A DNA stretch of 64,000 bases from Bradyrhizobium sp. BR13661. GTDB lineage: Bacteria; Pseudomonadota; Alphaproteobacteria; Rhizobiales; Xanthobacteraceae. The stretch is taken from positions 20,297 to 84,296 of the forward strand of contig NZ_JARXWB010000036.1 in the NCBI RefSeq assembly GCF_029892425.1, written 5' to 3'. A program made the position numbers and the translations under genes. Below the pieces are notes generated by a model. It was given only the letters and a program-made list of their open reading frames with translations, had not been told where the DNA came from and did no database searches. Each line of letters begins with the position of its first letter. The stretch's first letter is position 1. Shown piece after piece: positions 18,016 through 27,624 of this stretch.

Positions 18016-18417
18016 GTCCTGGCCGCCCCCGGTTTGGGGGCGGCTGTTCATATAGCATGGCAATATGAAAAATCTGGTCTTTCGCCAAGCCTGAACCGAA
18101 CCGTTTTCCTCAGTGCGGCGACAAACCGGAACGGCGGAGTGTCAGGGTGCCGGGTTGAGCGGCAGCGGACTGGACGATGGATAACGTCGCCGGCAACGCT
18201 GGCCAGCTTCCGGGACACGGTCGCCGGTTGACGGGTCCGTATTGGCTGCGCCACAGGACGGCGTGCGCGGCGATATCTGGATCGGTCCCCTCTGGGCGTG
18301 GCTTGCCATGGCGAATGCGACGTTTTGCACCTTCAGTTCCATCGCCATGAGTCCGTCACCTTTCCGCACACATTATTGCCGCCGCGGCGCTCGACCGCGA
18401 TTTCCGGGAGTCCTTTC
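18016..18417. other. Gene-free leader between tRNA-Arg and alpha-2-macroglobulin gene
   Basis: About 400 bp with no supportable gene. The first part holds a strong hairpin (18022-18044). The remainder must include the promoter of the large alpha-2-macroglobulin gene, but no clear hexamers are visible. Confidence 0.4.
18022..18044. other. GC-rich hairpin immediately 5' of tRNA-Arg
   Basis: GCCGCCCCC and GGGGGCGGC form a perfect 9-bp stem with a 5-nt loop. For the minus-strand tRNA it lies just upstream of the mature 5' end, so it is not the tRNA terminator. It may mark a processing or promoter-proximal structure. Confidence 0.5.
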
Positions 18418-21400
18418 ATGATTGGTCTGGTTCGCGCCGTCGCTCTCTGCGCCACGCTGGCGTTTGGTCTTTGCGCTGCGCAGGCAGCCGACAAGGCTTT
18501 CAAGCGTGACGATCTCGCCGATTCCGCCATCAAGCTCGAGGCACAGATCAAGAGCGAGGCGGGGCCGGTGGCCAAGTCCGGCGCGAGCCTGCGCACCGAC
18601 GCCGACGCGGCCTTCAAGCGCAGTGATCTCCGCACCGGGCTCTCGATCCTCGGCCAGATCGCCACCACCACGCCCGAGGACGCCGGCAACTGGCTGCGGC
18701 TGGCAAAAGTCATCTTCCAGATCACGCCGAAGAGCTCGAGCGAGCAGACCTTTCTCTTGGAGCGTGCCTCGACCGCCGCCTACATCGCCTACCAGCGCGC
18801 CGGCAATCAGGGCGAGGAGGCGGACGCGCTCGCCGTGCTCGGCAAGTCGCTCGCCGAACGCAAGCTGTGGCGGCCGGCGCTGGATGCGCTGCGGCTGTCG
18901 CTCGATATGCGCGAGGTTGCCGACGTTCGCGGGAACTACGAAAAGCTGCGCGACGAGCACGGTTTCCGGCTGCTCGATTACACCGTGGACTCGGATTCGG
19001 CGAGCCCGCGCGCCTGCTTCCAGTTCTCGGAAGAACTCGCCAAGCGCACCGATTTCGCGCCGTTCCTGGCGCTCGCTGGCCAGGACAAGCCGGCGCTATC
19101 GGCTGAAGGCAAGCAGCTCTGCGTCGACGGGCTGAAGCATGGCGAGCGCTACAACATCAATTTGCGTGCCGGCCTGCCGTCGACCGTCAAGGAAGGCCTG
19201 CCGAAATCGGCCGAGTTCAACGTCTATGTGCGCGACCGCAAGCCGTTCGTGCGCTTCACCAGCCGCGCTTATGTGCTGCCGCGGACCGGCCAGCGGGGCA
19301 TCCCCGTGGTCAGCGTCAACACGCCCGCGGTGAACATCGACGTGTTCCGCATCGGCGACCGCAACCTCATCAACACGGTGGTCGACAGCGACTTCCAGAA
19401 GACGCTGTCGAAATATCAGCTCTCCGATCTCGGCGACGAGCGGGGCATGAAGGTCTGGTCCGGCGAACTCGCGACCGCGATGACCCTGAACCAGGACGTC
19501 ATCACGGCATTCCCGGTCGACCAGGCGCTGGGTGAACTTCAGCCCGGCGTCTATGTGATGACGGCGGCCGCCAAAGGCCCGGGCAGCGACGATGGATATC
19601 AGCTCGCCACCCAATGGTTCATCGTCTCCGATCTCGGTGTAGCAGCCTATTCCGGAAATGACGGCATTCATGTCTTCGTCAATTCGCTGGCCTCGACCGA
19701 TCCGGTCGGCAAAGCCGAGGTGCGGCTGGTCGCCCGCAACAACGAGATCCTGGCGACGCGCAAGACCGACGATGCCGGCCACGTGCTGTTCGAGGCGGGG
19801 CTTGCGCGCGGCGAGGGCGGCCTGTCGCCGGCGATGCTGACGGTCGCGGGCGAGAAGGCCGACTATGCCTTCCTCAGCCTGAAGACCTCGGCCTTCGATC
19901 TGTCCGACCGCGGCGTCGCGGGTCGTGCGGTGCCTGCGGGCGCCGACGCCTTCGTCTATGCCGAGCGCGGGGTCTACCGCTCCAACGAGACCGTCTATCT
20001 CACCGCGCTGCTGCGCGACGGGCAGGGCAATGCCGTCAATGGCGGGCCGCTGACGCTGGTGATCGAGCGCCCCGACGGCGTCGAATTCCGCCGCGCGGTG
20101 CTGGCTGACCAGGGCGCCGGCGGTCGCACGCTGTCTGTGCCGCTGAACTCGGCCGTGCCGACCGGGACCTGGCGGGTGCGCGCCTTCACCGATCCGAAGG
20201 GCTCGTCGGTCGGCGAGACCACGTTCATGGTCGAGGACTATGTCCCCGATCGGATCGAATTCGACTTGTCCGCCAAGGACAAGCTGATCAAAGCTAACGC
20301 TCCTGTGGAGCTTAAGGCGGACGGCCATTTCCTCTATGGCGCGCCGGCCTCGGGCCTCCAGCTCGAGGGCGACATGCTGATCGCGCCGGCTGCCGGGCGG
20401 CCGGGCTTTGCCGGCTACCAGTTTGGCGTCGATGACGAGCAGACCACCTCGAACGAGCGCACGCCGCTGGAGAACCTGCCCGAGGCCGACGCAAACGGTG
20501 TCGCGACCTTCCCGGTAACACTGGAAAAACAGCCAGCTTCGACACGTCCGCAGGAAGCGCAGATCTTCGTGCGCATGGTCGAGACCGGCGGCCGCGCCGT
20601 CGAGCGCAAGCTGGTGCTGCCGGTCGCGCCTGCGACCGCGCTGATCGGCATCAAGCCGCTGTTCGGCGACAAGAACGTCGCGGAGGGCGACAAGGCCGAG
20701 TTCGAAATCGTGTTCGTCTCGCCCGAGGGCAAGACGCTGCCGCGTGACGGCCTGCGCTACGAGCTCCTGAAAATGGAGTCGCGCTACCAATGGTATCGCC
20801 AGAACAATTACTGGGAGTACGAACCCGTCAAGTCGACATCGCGCGTCGCAGATGGTGACGTCACGATCGCGGCCGACAAGCCGTTCCGGATCTCGCTGGC
20901 GCCACGCCCCGGCCGCTATCGGCTGGACGTGAAATCGAACGACGCCGAAGGCCCGGTGACTTCGGTGCAGTTCGATGTCGGCTGGTATTCCGACGGCAGC
21001 GCCGACACGCCGGACCTCCTGGAAACCTCGATCGACAAGCCGCAATACGCCTCCGGCGACACCATGACCGTCTCGGTCAACGTCCGCTCCGCCGGCAAGC
21101 TGACCGTCAATGTGGTCGGCGACCGCCTGCTGACGACGCAGACCGTCGACGTCAAGGAAGGCACCGCGCAGGTGAAGATCCCGGTCGGCAAGGACTGGGG
21201 CACCGGTGCCTATGTGGTGGCGACCTTGCGCCGTCCGCTGGATGCGGCTGCGCAGCGCATGCCGGGCCGCGCGATCGGCCTGAAATGGTTCGGGATCGAC
21301 AAGCAGGCGCGCACGCTTGCTGTGAAGCTTTCGCCGCCCGATCTGATCCGGCCGAATGCGATGCTGAAGATCCCGGTCAAGCTCGAGGGGCTCAATCCCG

Positions 21401-23622
21401 GTGAGGATGCCAAGGTCGTAATATCAGCGGTCGATGTCGGCATTCTCAACCTCACCAATTACAAGCCGCCGGCGCCGGACGATTATTATCTCGGCCAGCG
21501 CCAGCTGAGCGCGGAGATCCGCGATCTCTACGGGCAACTGATTGACGGCATGTCGGGCACGCGCGGCCAGATCAAGTCCGGCGGTGACGCCGGCGCTGCC
21601 GAGCTGCAGGGCTCGCCGCCCGCGCAGAAACCGCTCGCGCTCTATTCGGGCATCGTCACCGTCGGCGCCGACGGCACGGCTGAAATCAGCTTCGACATTC
21701 CCGAGTTCGCCGGCACCGCGCGCGTGATGGCGGTGGCGTGGACGGCGACCAAGCTCGGCCGCGCCAACACCGATGTCGTGATCCGCGATCCCGTGGTGCT
21801 GACCACGACCTTGCCGCGCTTCCTGCTCAACGGCGACCACGGCACGGTCAATCTCGAGATCGACAATGTCGAGGGCCAGGCCGGCGACTACGTTATTAAT
21901 GTCAAGACCGGCGGCCCGGTGAAAATGACCGGCAATCCCGCCACCACCGTCAAGCTCGCGGCCAGGCAGCGCAATTCGTTCGCGCTGGCGGTCGACGCGA
22001 CCGCGGCGGGGCCGGCGACGCTCGACGTCGACATCAAGGGGCCGAACGGGCTTACGCTCGCGCGCCACTATGCGCTCGACGTCAAGGCGGCGACCCAAGT
22101 CCTGGCGCGGCGCTCGATCCGCACGCTGGCGAAAGGCGAGAGCCTGACGCTGACCTCGGACATGTTCTCCGACCTCGTGCCGGGCACCGGCAGCGTCTCG
22201 GTCTCGGCGAGCCTGTCCACCGCGCTCGATGCAGCGACAATCCTCAAAGCGCTCGATCGCTATCCCTATGGCTGCTCGGAGCAGATCACCAGCCGCGCCA
22301 TGCCGCTGCTCTACGTCAACGACCTCGCTGCCGGCGCACATCTCGCCATGGACAGCGAGGTCGACCAGCGCATCCGCGACGCGATCGAGCGACTTTTGGC
22401 GCGTCAGGGCTCGAACGGCTCGTTCGGCCTGTGGTCGGCGGGCGGCGACGATGCCTGGCTCGATGCGTACGTGACTGACTTCCTCACCCGCGCCCGCGAG
22501 AAGGGTTTCGTGGTGCCTGACGTCCTGTTCAAGAACGCGCTCGATCGTATCCGCAACTCCGTCGTCAACGGCAACGAGCCGGAGAAGGACGGCGGCCGCG
22601 ATCTCGCTTACGGCCTCTACGTGCTCGCCCGCAACGGCGCGGCACCGATCGGCGACCTCCGCTATCTCGCCGACACCAAGCTGAACAATTTGGCGACGCC
22701 GATCGCCAAATCTCAGCTTGCGGCGGCGCTCGCTTTGGTCGGCGACCGCAACCGCGCCGAGCGGGTCTATGGAGCAGCGCTCGACTCGCTTGCGCCCAAG
22801 CCGGTGCTGGAGTTCGGTCGCAGCGATTATGGCTCGCAGCTCCGCGATGCCGCGGCGCTCGTCTCGCTCGCCAGCGAAGGCAACGCGCCGAAAGCGACGC
22901 TGACACAGGCCGTGGCACGGGTCGAGACCGCGCGCGGGCTAACTCCCTACACCTCCACGCAGGAGAATGCGTGGCTGGTGCTGGCGGCGCGGGCGCTGGC
23001 CAAGGAGAACCTCTCGATCGAGGTCGACGGCCAGCCGGTCAAGACCGCGCTCTATCGAAGCTACAAGGCGGACACTTTGAGCGGCAAGCCGCTGAAGATT
23101 ACCAATACCGGCGATGCACCGGTGCAGGCGGTGATCTCGGTGTCGGGCTCGCCGGTCACGCCGGAGCCGGCCGCGTCCAACGGCTTCAAGATCGAGCGGA
23201 ACTACTTCACGCTCGACGGCAAGCCTGCCGATATCAGCAAGGTCAAGCAGAACGATCGCTTCGCCGTGGTGTTGAAGATTACGGAGGCCAAGCCCGAGTA
23301 CGGCCACATCATGGTGTCCGACTATCTGCCGGCGGGCCTGGAGATCGACAATCCGAAGCTGGTGTCGTCGGGCGATAGCGGCACGCTGGACTGGATCGAG
23401 GACGGCGCGGAGCCCAAGGATACCGAGTTCCGCGACGACCGCTTCACGGCGGCCGTTGACCGGGCCTCGGATTCCAAGGCGGTGTTCACCGTCGCCTATG
23501 TCGTGCGCGTGGTCTCGCCCGGCAAATACGTGCTGCCGCAGGCCTATGTCGAAGACATGTACAATCCCTCGCGCTACGGCCGCACCGGCACGGGCACGGT
23601 TGAGGTGCGGGCGGCGAAGTGA
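18418..23622 (+). CDS. Bacterial alpha-2-macroglobulin (YfhM/ECAM-type), thioester-containing
   Basis: A 1734-residue periplasmic protein. A Sec signal peptide (LVRAVALCATLAFGLCAAQA) is followed by an N-terminal helical region, several macroglobulin (MG) domains including the MG2-like block AERGVYRSNETVYLTALLRD, and a thioester domain with YPYGCSEQ; cysteine 1286 and glutamine 1289 would form the internal thioester. No clear lipobox is seen, unlike the E. coli lipoprotein. Such proteins trap foreign proteases that breach the outer membrane. GGGAG precedes the ATG. It lies 9 bp upstream of pbpC, the conserved pairing of this family, so trapping and peptidoglycan repair are likely coexpressed. 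Confidence 0.92.
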   Translation: MIGLVRAVALCATLAFGLCAAQAADKAFKRDDLADSAIKLEAQIKSEAGPVAKSGASLRTDADAAFKRSDLRTGLSILGQIATTTPEDAGNWLRLAKVIFQITPKSSSEQTFLLERASTAAYIAYQRAGNQGEEADALAVLGKSLAERKLWRPALDALRLSLDMREVADVRGNYEKLRDEHGFRLLDYTVDSDSASPRACFQFSEELAKRTDFAPFLALAGQDKPALSAEGKQLCVDGLKHGERYNINLRAGLPSTVKEGLPKSAEFNVYVRDRKPFVRFTSRAYVLPRTGQRGIPVVSVNTPAVNIDVFRIGDRNLINTVVDSDFQKTLSKYQLSDLGDERGMKVWSGELATAMTLNQDVITAFPVDQALGELQPGVYVMTAAAKGPGSDDGYQLATQWFIVSDLGVAAYSGNDGIHVFVNSLASTDPVGKAEVRLVARNNEILATRKTDDAGHVLFEAGLARGEGGLSPAMLTVAGEKADYAFLSLKTSAFDLSDRGVAGRAVPAGADAFVYAERGVYRSNETVYLTALLRDGQGNAVNGGPLTLVIERPDGVEFRRAVLADQGAGGRTLSVPLNSAVPTGTWRVRAFTDPKGSSVGETTFMVEDYVPDRIEFDLSAKDKLIKANAPVELKADGHFLYGAPASGLQLEGDMLIAPAAGRPGFAGYQFGVDDEQTTSNERTPLENLPEADANGVATFPVTLEKQPASTRPQEAQIFVRMVETGGRAVERKLVLPVAPATALIGIKPLFGDKNVAEGDKAEFEIVFVSPEGKTLPRDGLRYELLKMESRYQWYRQNNYWEYEPVKSTSRVADGDVTIAADKPFRISLAPRPGRYRLDVKSNDAEGPVTSVQFDVGWYSDGSADTPDLLETSIDKPQYASGDTMTVSVNVRSAGKLTVNVVGDRLLTTQTVDVKEGTAQVKIPVGKDWGTGAYVVATLRRPLDAAAQRMPGRAIGLKWFGIDKQARTLAVKLSPPDLIRPNAMLKIPVKLEGLNPGEDAKVVISAVDVGILNLTNYKPPAPDDYYLGQRQLSAEIRDLYGQLIDGMSGTRGQIKSGGDAGAAELQGSPPAQKPLALYSGIVTVGADGTAEISFDIPEFAGTARVMAVAWTATKLGRANTDVVIRDPVVLTTTLPRFLLNGDHGTVNLEIDNVEGQAGDYVINVKTGGPVKMTGNPATTVKLAARQRNSFALAVDATAAGPATLDVDIKGPNGLTLARHYALDVKAATQVLARRSIRTLAKGESLTLTSDMFSDLVPGTGSVSVSASLSTALDAATILKALDRYPYGCSEQITSRAMPLLYVNDLAAGAHLAMDSEVDQRIRDAIERLLARQGSNGSFGLWSAGGDDAWLDAYVTDFLTRAREKGFVVPDVLFKNALDRIRNSVVNGNEPEKDGGRDLAYGLYVLARNGAAPIGDLRYLADTKLNNLATPIAKSQLAAALALVGDRNRAERVYGAALDSLAPKPVLEFGRSDYGSQLRDAAALVSLASEGNAPKATLTQAVARVETARGLTPYTSTQENAWLVLAARALAKENLSIEVDGQPVKTALYRSYKADTLSGKPLKITNTGDAPVQAVISVSGSPVTPEPAASNGFKIERNYFTLDGKPADISKVKQNDRFAVVLKITEAKPEYGHIMVSDYLPAGLEIDNPKLVSSGDSGTLDWIEDGAEPKDTEFRDDRFTAAVDRASDSKAVFTVAYVVRVVSPGKYVLPQAYVEDMYNPSRYGRTGTGTVEVRAAK

Positions 23623-23631
23623 GCGCTTTGG

Positions 23632-25830
23632 ATGACTAGCTTTCCGAACGAGCCGCAATCTCCGTCGTCATGCCCGGGCTTGTCCCGGGCATCCTCGGAC
23701 TGTGGTTCGGCAAGCAAGAACGTGGATGGCCGGGACAAGCCCGGCCATGACGGAGCGTGGGACTGGGGCCGTCGTGTTCTATCGGTCGCAGCTTTCACCT
23801 TCATTCTCGCCATTATCGGCTTTGTCGGCTGGGTCTATTCCCTCGGTCCGCTCCCGCTCGACGAAGCGCGGCGCGTCTCGACCACCATTGTCGATCGTAA
23901 CGGCAAGCTGCTGCGCGCTTATGCGATGGCGGACGGCCGCTGGCGTCTGCCGGTCGACGCCAAGGCCAATGTCGATCCGACCTATCTGAAATTGCTGTTC
24001 GCGTATGAAGACCAGCGCTTCTATGCCCATGACGGCATCGATCCGCTGGCGCTGGGCCGCGCGGCGTTGCAGCTCTCCACACGTGGTCACATCGTGTCCG
24101 GTGGCTCGACCATCTCGATGCAGCTCGCGCGGCTCATGGAACCACGGCGGCAGCGCTCGCTCTACGCCAAACTGCACCAGATCGTCCGCGCGATCGAGCT
24201 GGAGCGAACGCTGAGCAAGGACGAGATCCTCAACCTCTACCTCGCACTCGCACCTTATGGCGGCAATCTCGAGGGCATCCGTGCCGCATCGATTGCCTAT
24301 CTCGGCAGGGAGCCGAAGCGGCTGTCGCTGGCGGAGGCTGCACTGCTGGTCGCGCTGCCGCAGTCGCCGGAGACGCGCCGGCTCGACCGCTATCCGGAGG
24401 CCGCGCGCATCGCCCGCAATCGCGTGCTCGACCGCATGGTCGAAGAGCATGTGGTCAGCCTCGATGACGCGAAGCAGGCCAAGGCGGTGCCGGTGCCGAC
24501 ACTGCGCAAGCCGATGCCGATCCTGGCGCCGCATGCGTCCGACAGCGCGCTGGCCACGGTCAAGGATGCGCCGGTCATCAAGCTGACGCTGGATTCGAGC
24601 CTGCAGAAGGTGCTGGAGCCGCTGGCGCATGACCGCGCCATTGCGCTAGGGCCGAACATTTCGGTTGGCATCATCGTCGTCGACATCGAGAGCGGCGACG
24701 TGCTCGCGCGCGTCGGCTCGGCGGATTATTTCGACGACAGCCGGGCAGGGCAGGTCGACATGACTCGTGCCATCCGTTCGCCGGGCTCGACCCTCAAGCC
24801 GTTCATCTACGGCCTCGCTTTCGAGGATGGTTTTGTTCATCCCGACAGTCTGATCGACGACCGCCCGGTGCGCTTCGGCTCCTACGCGCCTGAGAATTTC
24901 GACATGACGTTCCAGGGCACGGTGCCGGTGAAGAAGGCGCTGCAATTGTCGCTCAACGTGCCGGCGATCGTGCTGCTCGACCGCGTCGGCGCGAGCCGGC
25001 TGGCGTCGCGGCTGCGGCAGGCCGGCGGCAATCTCATTCTGCCCAAGGACGAGGCACCGGGGCTCGCGATGGGCCTCGGCGGTGTCGGTGTGACGCTGCA
25101 GGATCTCGTGCAGCTTTATGCGGGATTCGCCCGGCTCGGCACCACCAAGCCGCTGCGGGAGATCATGGCTGCCAGGGATGATCGCGAGCCGCTGCGGCTC
25201 TTGGACCCGGTCGCGGCCTGGCAGGTCGGGAATGTGCTCCTGGGAACTCCGCCGCCGGAGAACGCGGCCCACAACCGCATTGCCTTCAAGACCGGCACCT
25301 CCTACGGCTATCGCGACGCTTGGTCGGTCGGGTTCGACGGTCGTATGGCCATCGGCGTCTGGGTCGGCCGGCCCGATGGCGCGCCGGTTCCCGGCCTGAT
25401 CGGCCGCGTGGCCGCAGCCCCCATCCTGTTCGATGCCCTCGCGCGGACCGGCAAGACCTTGACCCCGCTCCCGAAGCCGCCGAAGGGAACCCTGGTGGCG
25501 AGCAACGCGAAGTTGCCATTGCCCCTGAAGCGGTTCCGCCCCGTCGGGGAACTGGTCCGCACCGGCGGCGAGCAGGCGCTCCACATCCAGTTCCCGCTCA
25601 ACGGCAGCAGGATCGACGTCGATCGCTCAGGCGGCACGGAAGCCGCCGCCATGCCGGTCAAGGTCGCCGGCGGGGTGTTGCCGATGACCGTCATGGTCAA
25701 CGGTACGGCGCTCGGCGAGATCGATGGCCGCCGGCAGCGCCTGATCGATCCGCCCGGCCCGGGCTTTGCACGGCTCACCGTGATCGACGCCACGGGCGCC
25801 GCGGACACAGTCGTCATTCGAATTCAATGA
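23632..25830 (+). CDS. pbpC: Penicillin-binding protein 1C
   Basis: A 732-residue bifunctional peptidoglycan synthase. After one membrane anchor (VAAFTFILAIIGFVGWVYSL) comes the GT51 transglycosylase (FAYEDQRFYAHDGIDPLALG, glutamate 126 catalytic; then GGSTISMQLARLM), then a transpeptidase with SPGSTLKPF (serine 386), a SLN motif and FKTGTSYGYRDAW, and a C-terminal BiPBP_C-like domain. The first ~40 residues are encoded by a dispersed palindromic element (23667-23752) read in frame; no ATG or GTG occurs between that element and the membrane anchor. The true start is therefore ATG 23632 or the GTG inside the repeat. It pairs with the alpha-2-macroglobulin gene upstream. Confidence 0.93.
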   Translation: MTSFPNEPQSPSSCPGLSRASSDCGSASKNVDGRDKPGHDGAWDWGRRVLSVAAFTFILAIIGFVGWVYSLGPLPLDEARRVSTTIVDRNGKLLRAYAMADGRWRLPVDAKANVDPTYLKLLFAYEDQRFYAHDGIDPLALGRAALQLSTRGHIVSGGSTISMQLARLMEPRRQRSLYAKLHQIVRAIELERTLSKDEILNLYLALAPYGGNLEGIRAASIAYLGREPKRLSLAEAALLVALPQSPETRRLDRYPEAARIARNRVLDRMVEEHVVSLDDAKQAKAVPVPTLRKPMPILAPHASDSALATVKDAPVIKLTLDSSLQKVLEPLAHDRAIALGPNISVGIIVVDIESGDVLARVGSADYFDDSRAGQVDMTRAIRSPGSTLKPFIYGLAFEDGFVHPDSLIDDRPVRFGSYAPENFDMTFQGTVPVKKALQLSLNVPAIVLLDRVGASRLASRLRQAGGNLILPKDEAPGLAMGLGGVGVTLQDLVQLYAGFARLGTTKPLREIMAARDDREPLRLLDPVAAWQVGNVLLGTPPPENAAHNRIAFKTGTSYGYRDAWSVGFDGRMAIGVWVGRPDGAPVPGLIGRVAAAPILFDALARTGKTLTPLPKPPKGTLVASNAKLPLPLKRFRPVGELVRTGGEQALHIQFPLNGSRIDVDRSGGTEAAAMPVKVAGGVLPMTVMVNGTALGEIDGRRQRLIDPPGPGFARLTVIDATGAADTVVIRIQ
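23667..23752. repeat. Dispersed palindromic element, copy 2, inside pbpC coding sequence
   Basis: An 86-bp element with the same outer arms as the copy at 2988-3072 (gtcatgcccgggcttgtccc at the left, the inverted arm at the right). Here it is translated in frame as SCPGLSRASS followed later by KNVDGRDKPGHD at the N-terminus of PBP1C. Confidence 0.88.
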
Positions 25831-25880
25831 GAGCGGCTTAAGCGGTTGTGGCGATGGCGGTTTCAGCGTAAGCGGAACCA

Positions 25881-27623
25881 ATGGCCGAGACCTATCCCAC
25901 TCCCCGATTTGGAGCGCCCCGAGAGCCGAAAACGCCGGTGAATCCGGGCAGCCGGCTCGTGCTGATGCTCGACTATGTCACTGCCAGCCACGCCCGCGCC
26001 GTGAGCTTTCTGGTGCTTTGCGCACTGCTGCTCTTTCTGCCCGGCTTCTTCACCATCCCGCCGGTCGATCGCGACGAGGCGCGCTTCGCGCAGGCCACCA
26101 AGCAGATGGTCGAGACCGGCGATTATGTCGACATCCGCTTCCAGGAGGACGTCCGCTACAAGAAGCCGGTCGGCATCTACTGGTTGCAATCGGCTGCGGT
26201 CGAAGCCGCGACGGCGCTGAAGCTGCCGAAGGCCGAACTGCGGATCTGGGTCTATCGGCTGCCGTCGCTGTTAGGTGCGATCGGCGCAGTGCTGATGACC
26301 TATTGGACTGCGCTGGGCTTCGTGACGCGGCGCGCCGCGGTCCTCGCCGCGCTGTTGATGTCCGCCTCCGTGCTGCTCGGTGTCGAGGCGCGTCTCGCCA
26401 AGACCGACGCCGTGCTGCTGTTCTCAGTGGTCGCCGCGATGGGGGCGATGGCGCGGGCCTATCTATCCTGGCAGCGCGCCGAGGACGAGACCCATCCGCC
26501 CTGGAGCTGGCCCGCGATCTTCTGGACCGCGCTCGCCGTGGGCATCCTGATCAAGGGCCCGCTGATCCTGATGTTCGCAGGCCTGACCATCGTCGCGCTC
26601 GCGATCCAGGATCGCGATGCCTCCTGGCTGTGGAAGCTGCGTCCGGTCTGGGGCCTGATGTGGATGCTGGTGCTGGTGCTGCCCTGGTTCATCGCGATCT
26701 TCTGGCGCGCGGGCGACGCCTTCTTTGCCGACTCCGTCGGCGGCGACATGCTGAGCAAGATCGGCGCGCAGGAATCCCATGGTGCGCCGCCCGGGGTCTA
26801 TCTGGCGCTGTTCTGGGTCACCTTCTGGCCCGGCGCGCCGCTTGCGGCCATGGCCGCGCCTGCGGTGTGGCGAGCGCGGCGTGAGCCCGGTGCGCAATTC
26901 CTGCTGGCCTGGCTGATCCCGTCCTGGATCGTGTTCGAGGCGGTGCTGACCAAGCTGCCGCATTACGTGCTGCCGCTCTATCCCGCGATCGCGATCCTCA
27001 CCGCCGGCGCACTCGAGCGACGCGTGCTGTCGCGCTCCTGGCTGATGCGCGGCTCGGCCTGGTGGTTCGCGATCCCCGCGGCCGGCTCGATCGTCGCGGT
27101 CGTCGGCGCGGTGATGCTGACGCGACAGCCGGCTTTCGTCGCTTGGCCCTTCATCGCAGCCTCGCTGATTTTCGGCCTGTTCGCCTGGTGGCTGTTCGAT
27201 ACCAACCGCGCCGAGCGATCGGTGCTCAACGCCCTGGTTGCTGCGCTGATGCTGGCGGTGGTGGTCTATGGCATCGTGTTGCCGTCGTTGACACCGCTGT
27301 TTCCGAGCATCGAGATCGCGCGCGCGCTGCGCAATGTGACCTGCGTCGGACCGAGGGCGGCCTCGGCCGGCTACGCCGAGCCGAGCCTTGTCTTCCTGAC
27401 CGGCACCCAGACGCTGCTGACCGACGGATCGGGAGCTGCCGATTTCCTCAGGCAGGGGAGTTGCCGTTTCGCGCTGGTCGAGCAGCGCTCGGAGCGCAGC
27501 TTCGTGCAGCGTGCCGAGGCGATCGGGCTACGCTACAAGGTCGGCGCGCGCATCGACGGCTATAATTTCTCGCAAGGACGCGCGATCTCTATCTCGATCT
27601 TCCGCTCCGAAGGCACCGAGTAG
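25881..27623 (+). CDS. GT39-family (ArnT/Rgt-like) glycosyltransferase
   Basis: A 580-residue polytopic membrane protein with about 11-12 hydrophobic segments. The first periplasmic loop contains PPVDRDEARFAQATKQMVET followed by RYKKPVGIYWLQS, the DE-motif loop typical of ArnT, RgtA-D and protein mannosyltransferases, which transfer sugars from polyprenyl-phosphate donors on the periplasmic face. It begins 50 bp after pbpC. Followed by PAP2, GT2 and LAB_N-like genes, it most likely decorates lipid A or LPS core (inference). The sugar and acceptor are not readable. Confidence 0.85.
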   Translation: MAETYPTPRFGAPREPKTPVNPGSRLVLMLDYVTASHARAVSFLVLCALLLFLPGFFTIPPVDRDEARFAQATKQMVETGDYVDIRFQEDVRYKKPVGIYWLQSAAVEAATALKLPKAELRIWVYRLPSLLGAIGAVLMTYWTALGFVTRRAAVLAALLMSASVLLGVEARLAKTDAVLLFSVVAAMGAMARAYLSWQRAEDETHPPWSWPAIFWTALAVGILIKGPLILMFAGLTIVALAIQDRDASWLWKLRPVWGLMWMLVLVLPWFIAIFWRAGDAFFADSVGGDMLSKIGAQESHGAPPGVYLALFWVTFWPGAPLAAMAAPAVWRARREPGAQFLLAWLIPSWIVFEAVLTKLPHYVLPLYPAIAILTAGALERRVLSRSWLMRGSAWWFAIPAAGSIVAVVGAVMLTRQPAFVAWPFIAASLIFGLFAWWLFDTNRAERSVLNALVAALMLAVVVYGIVLPSLTPLFPSIEIARALRNVTCVGPRAASAGYAEPSLVFLTGTQTLLTDGSGAADFLRQGSCRFALVEQRSERSFVQRAEAIGLRYKVGARIDGYNFSQGRAISISIFRSEGTE

Positions 27624-27624
27624 G

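Noticed and set aside
17939..18415. tRNA-Arg as integration site of a genomic island
   Set aside because: No integrase gene and no direct repeat of the tRNA 3' end was seen in the window.
19096..21045. 649-codon minus-strand open frame
   Set aside because: Fully antisense to the alpha-2-macroglobulin gene, which has clear domains and a thioester motif.
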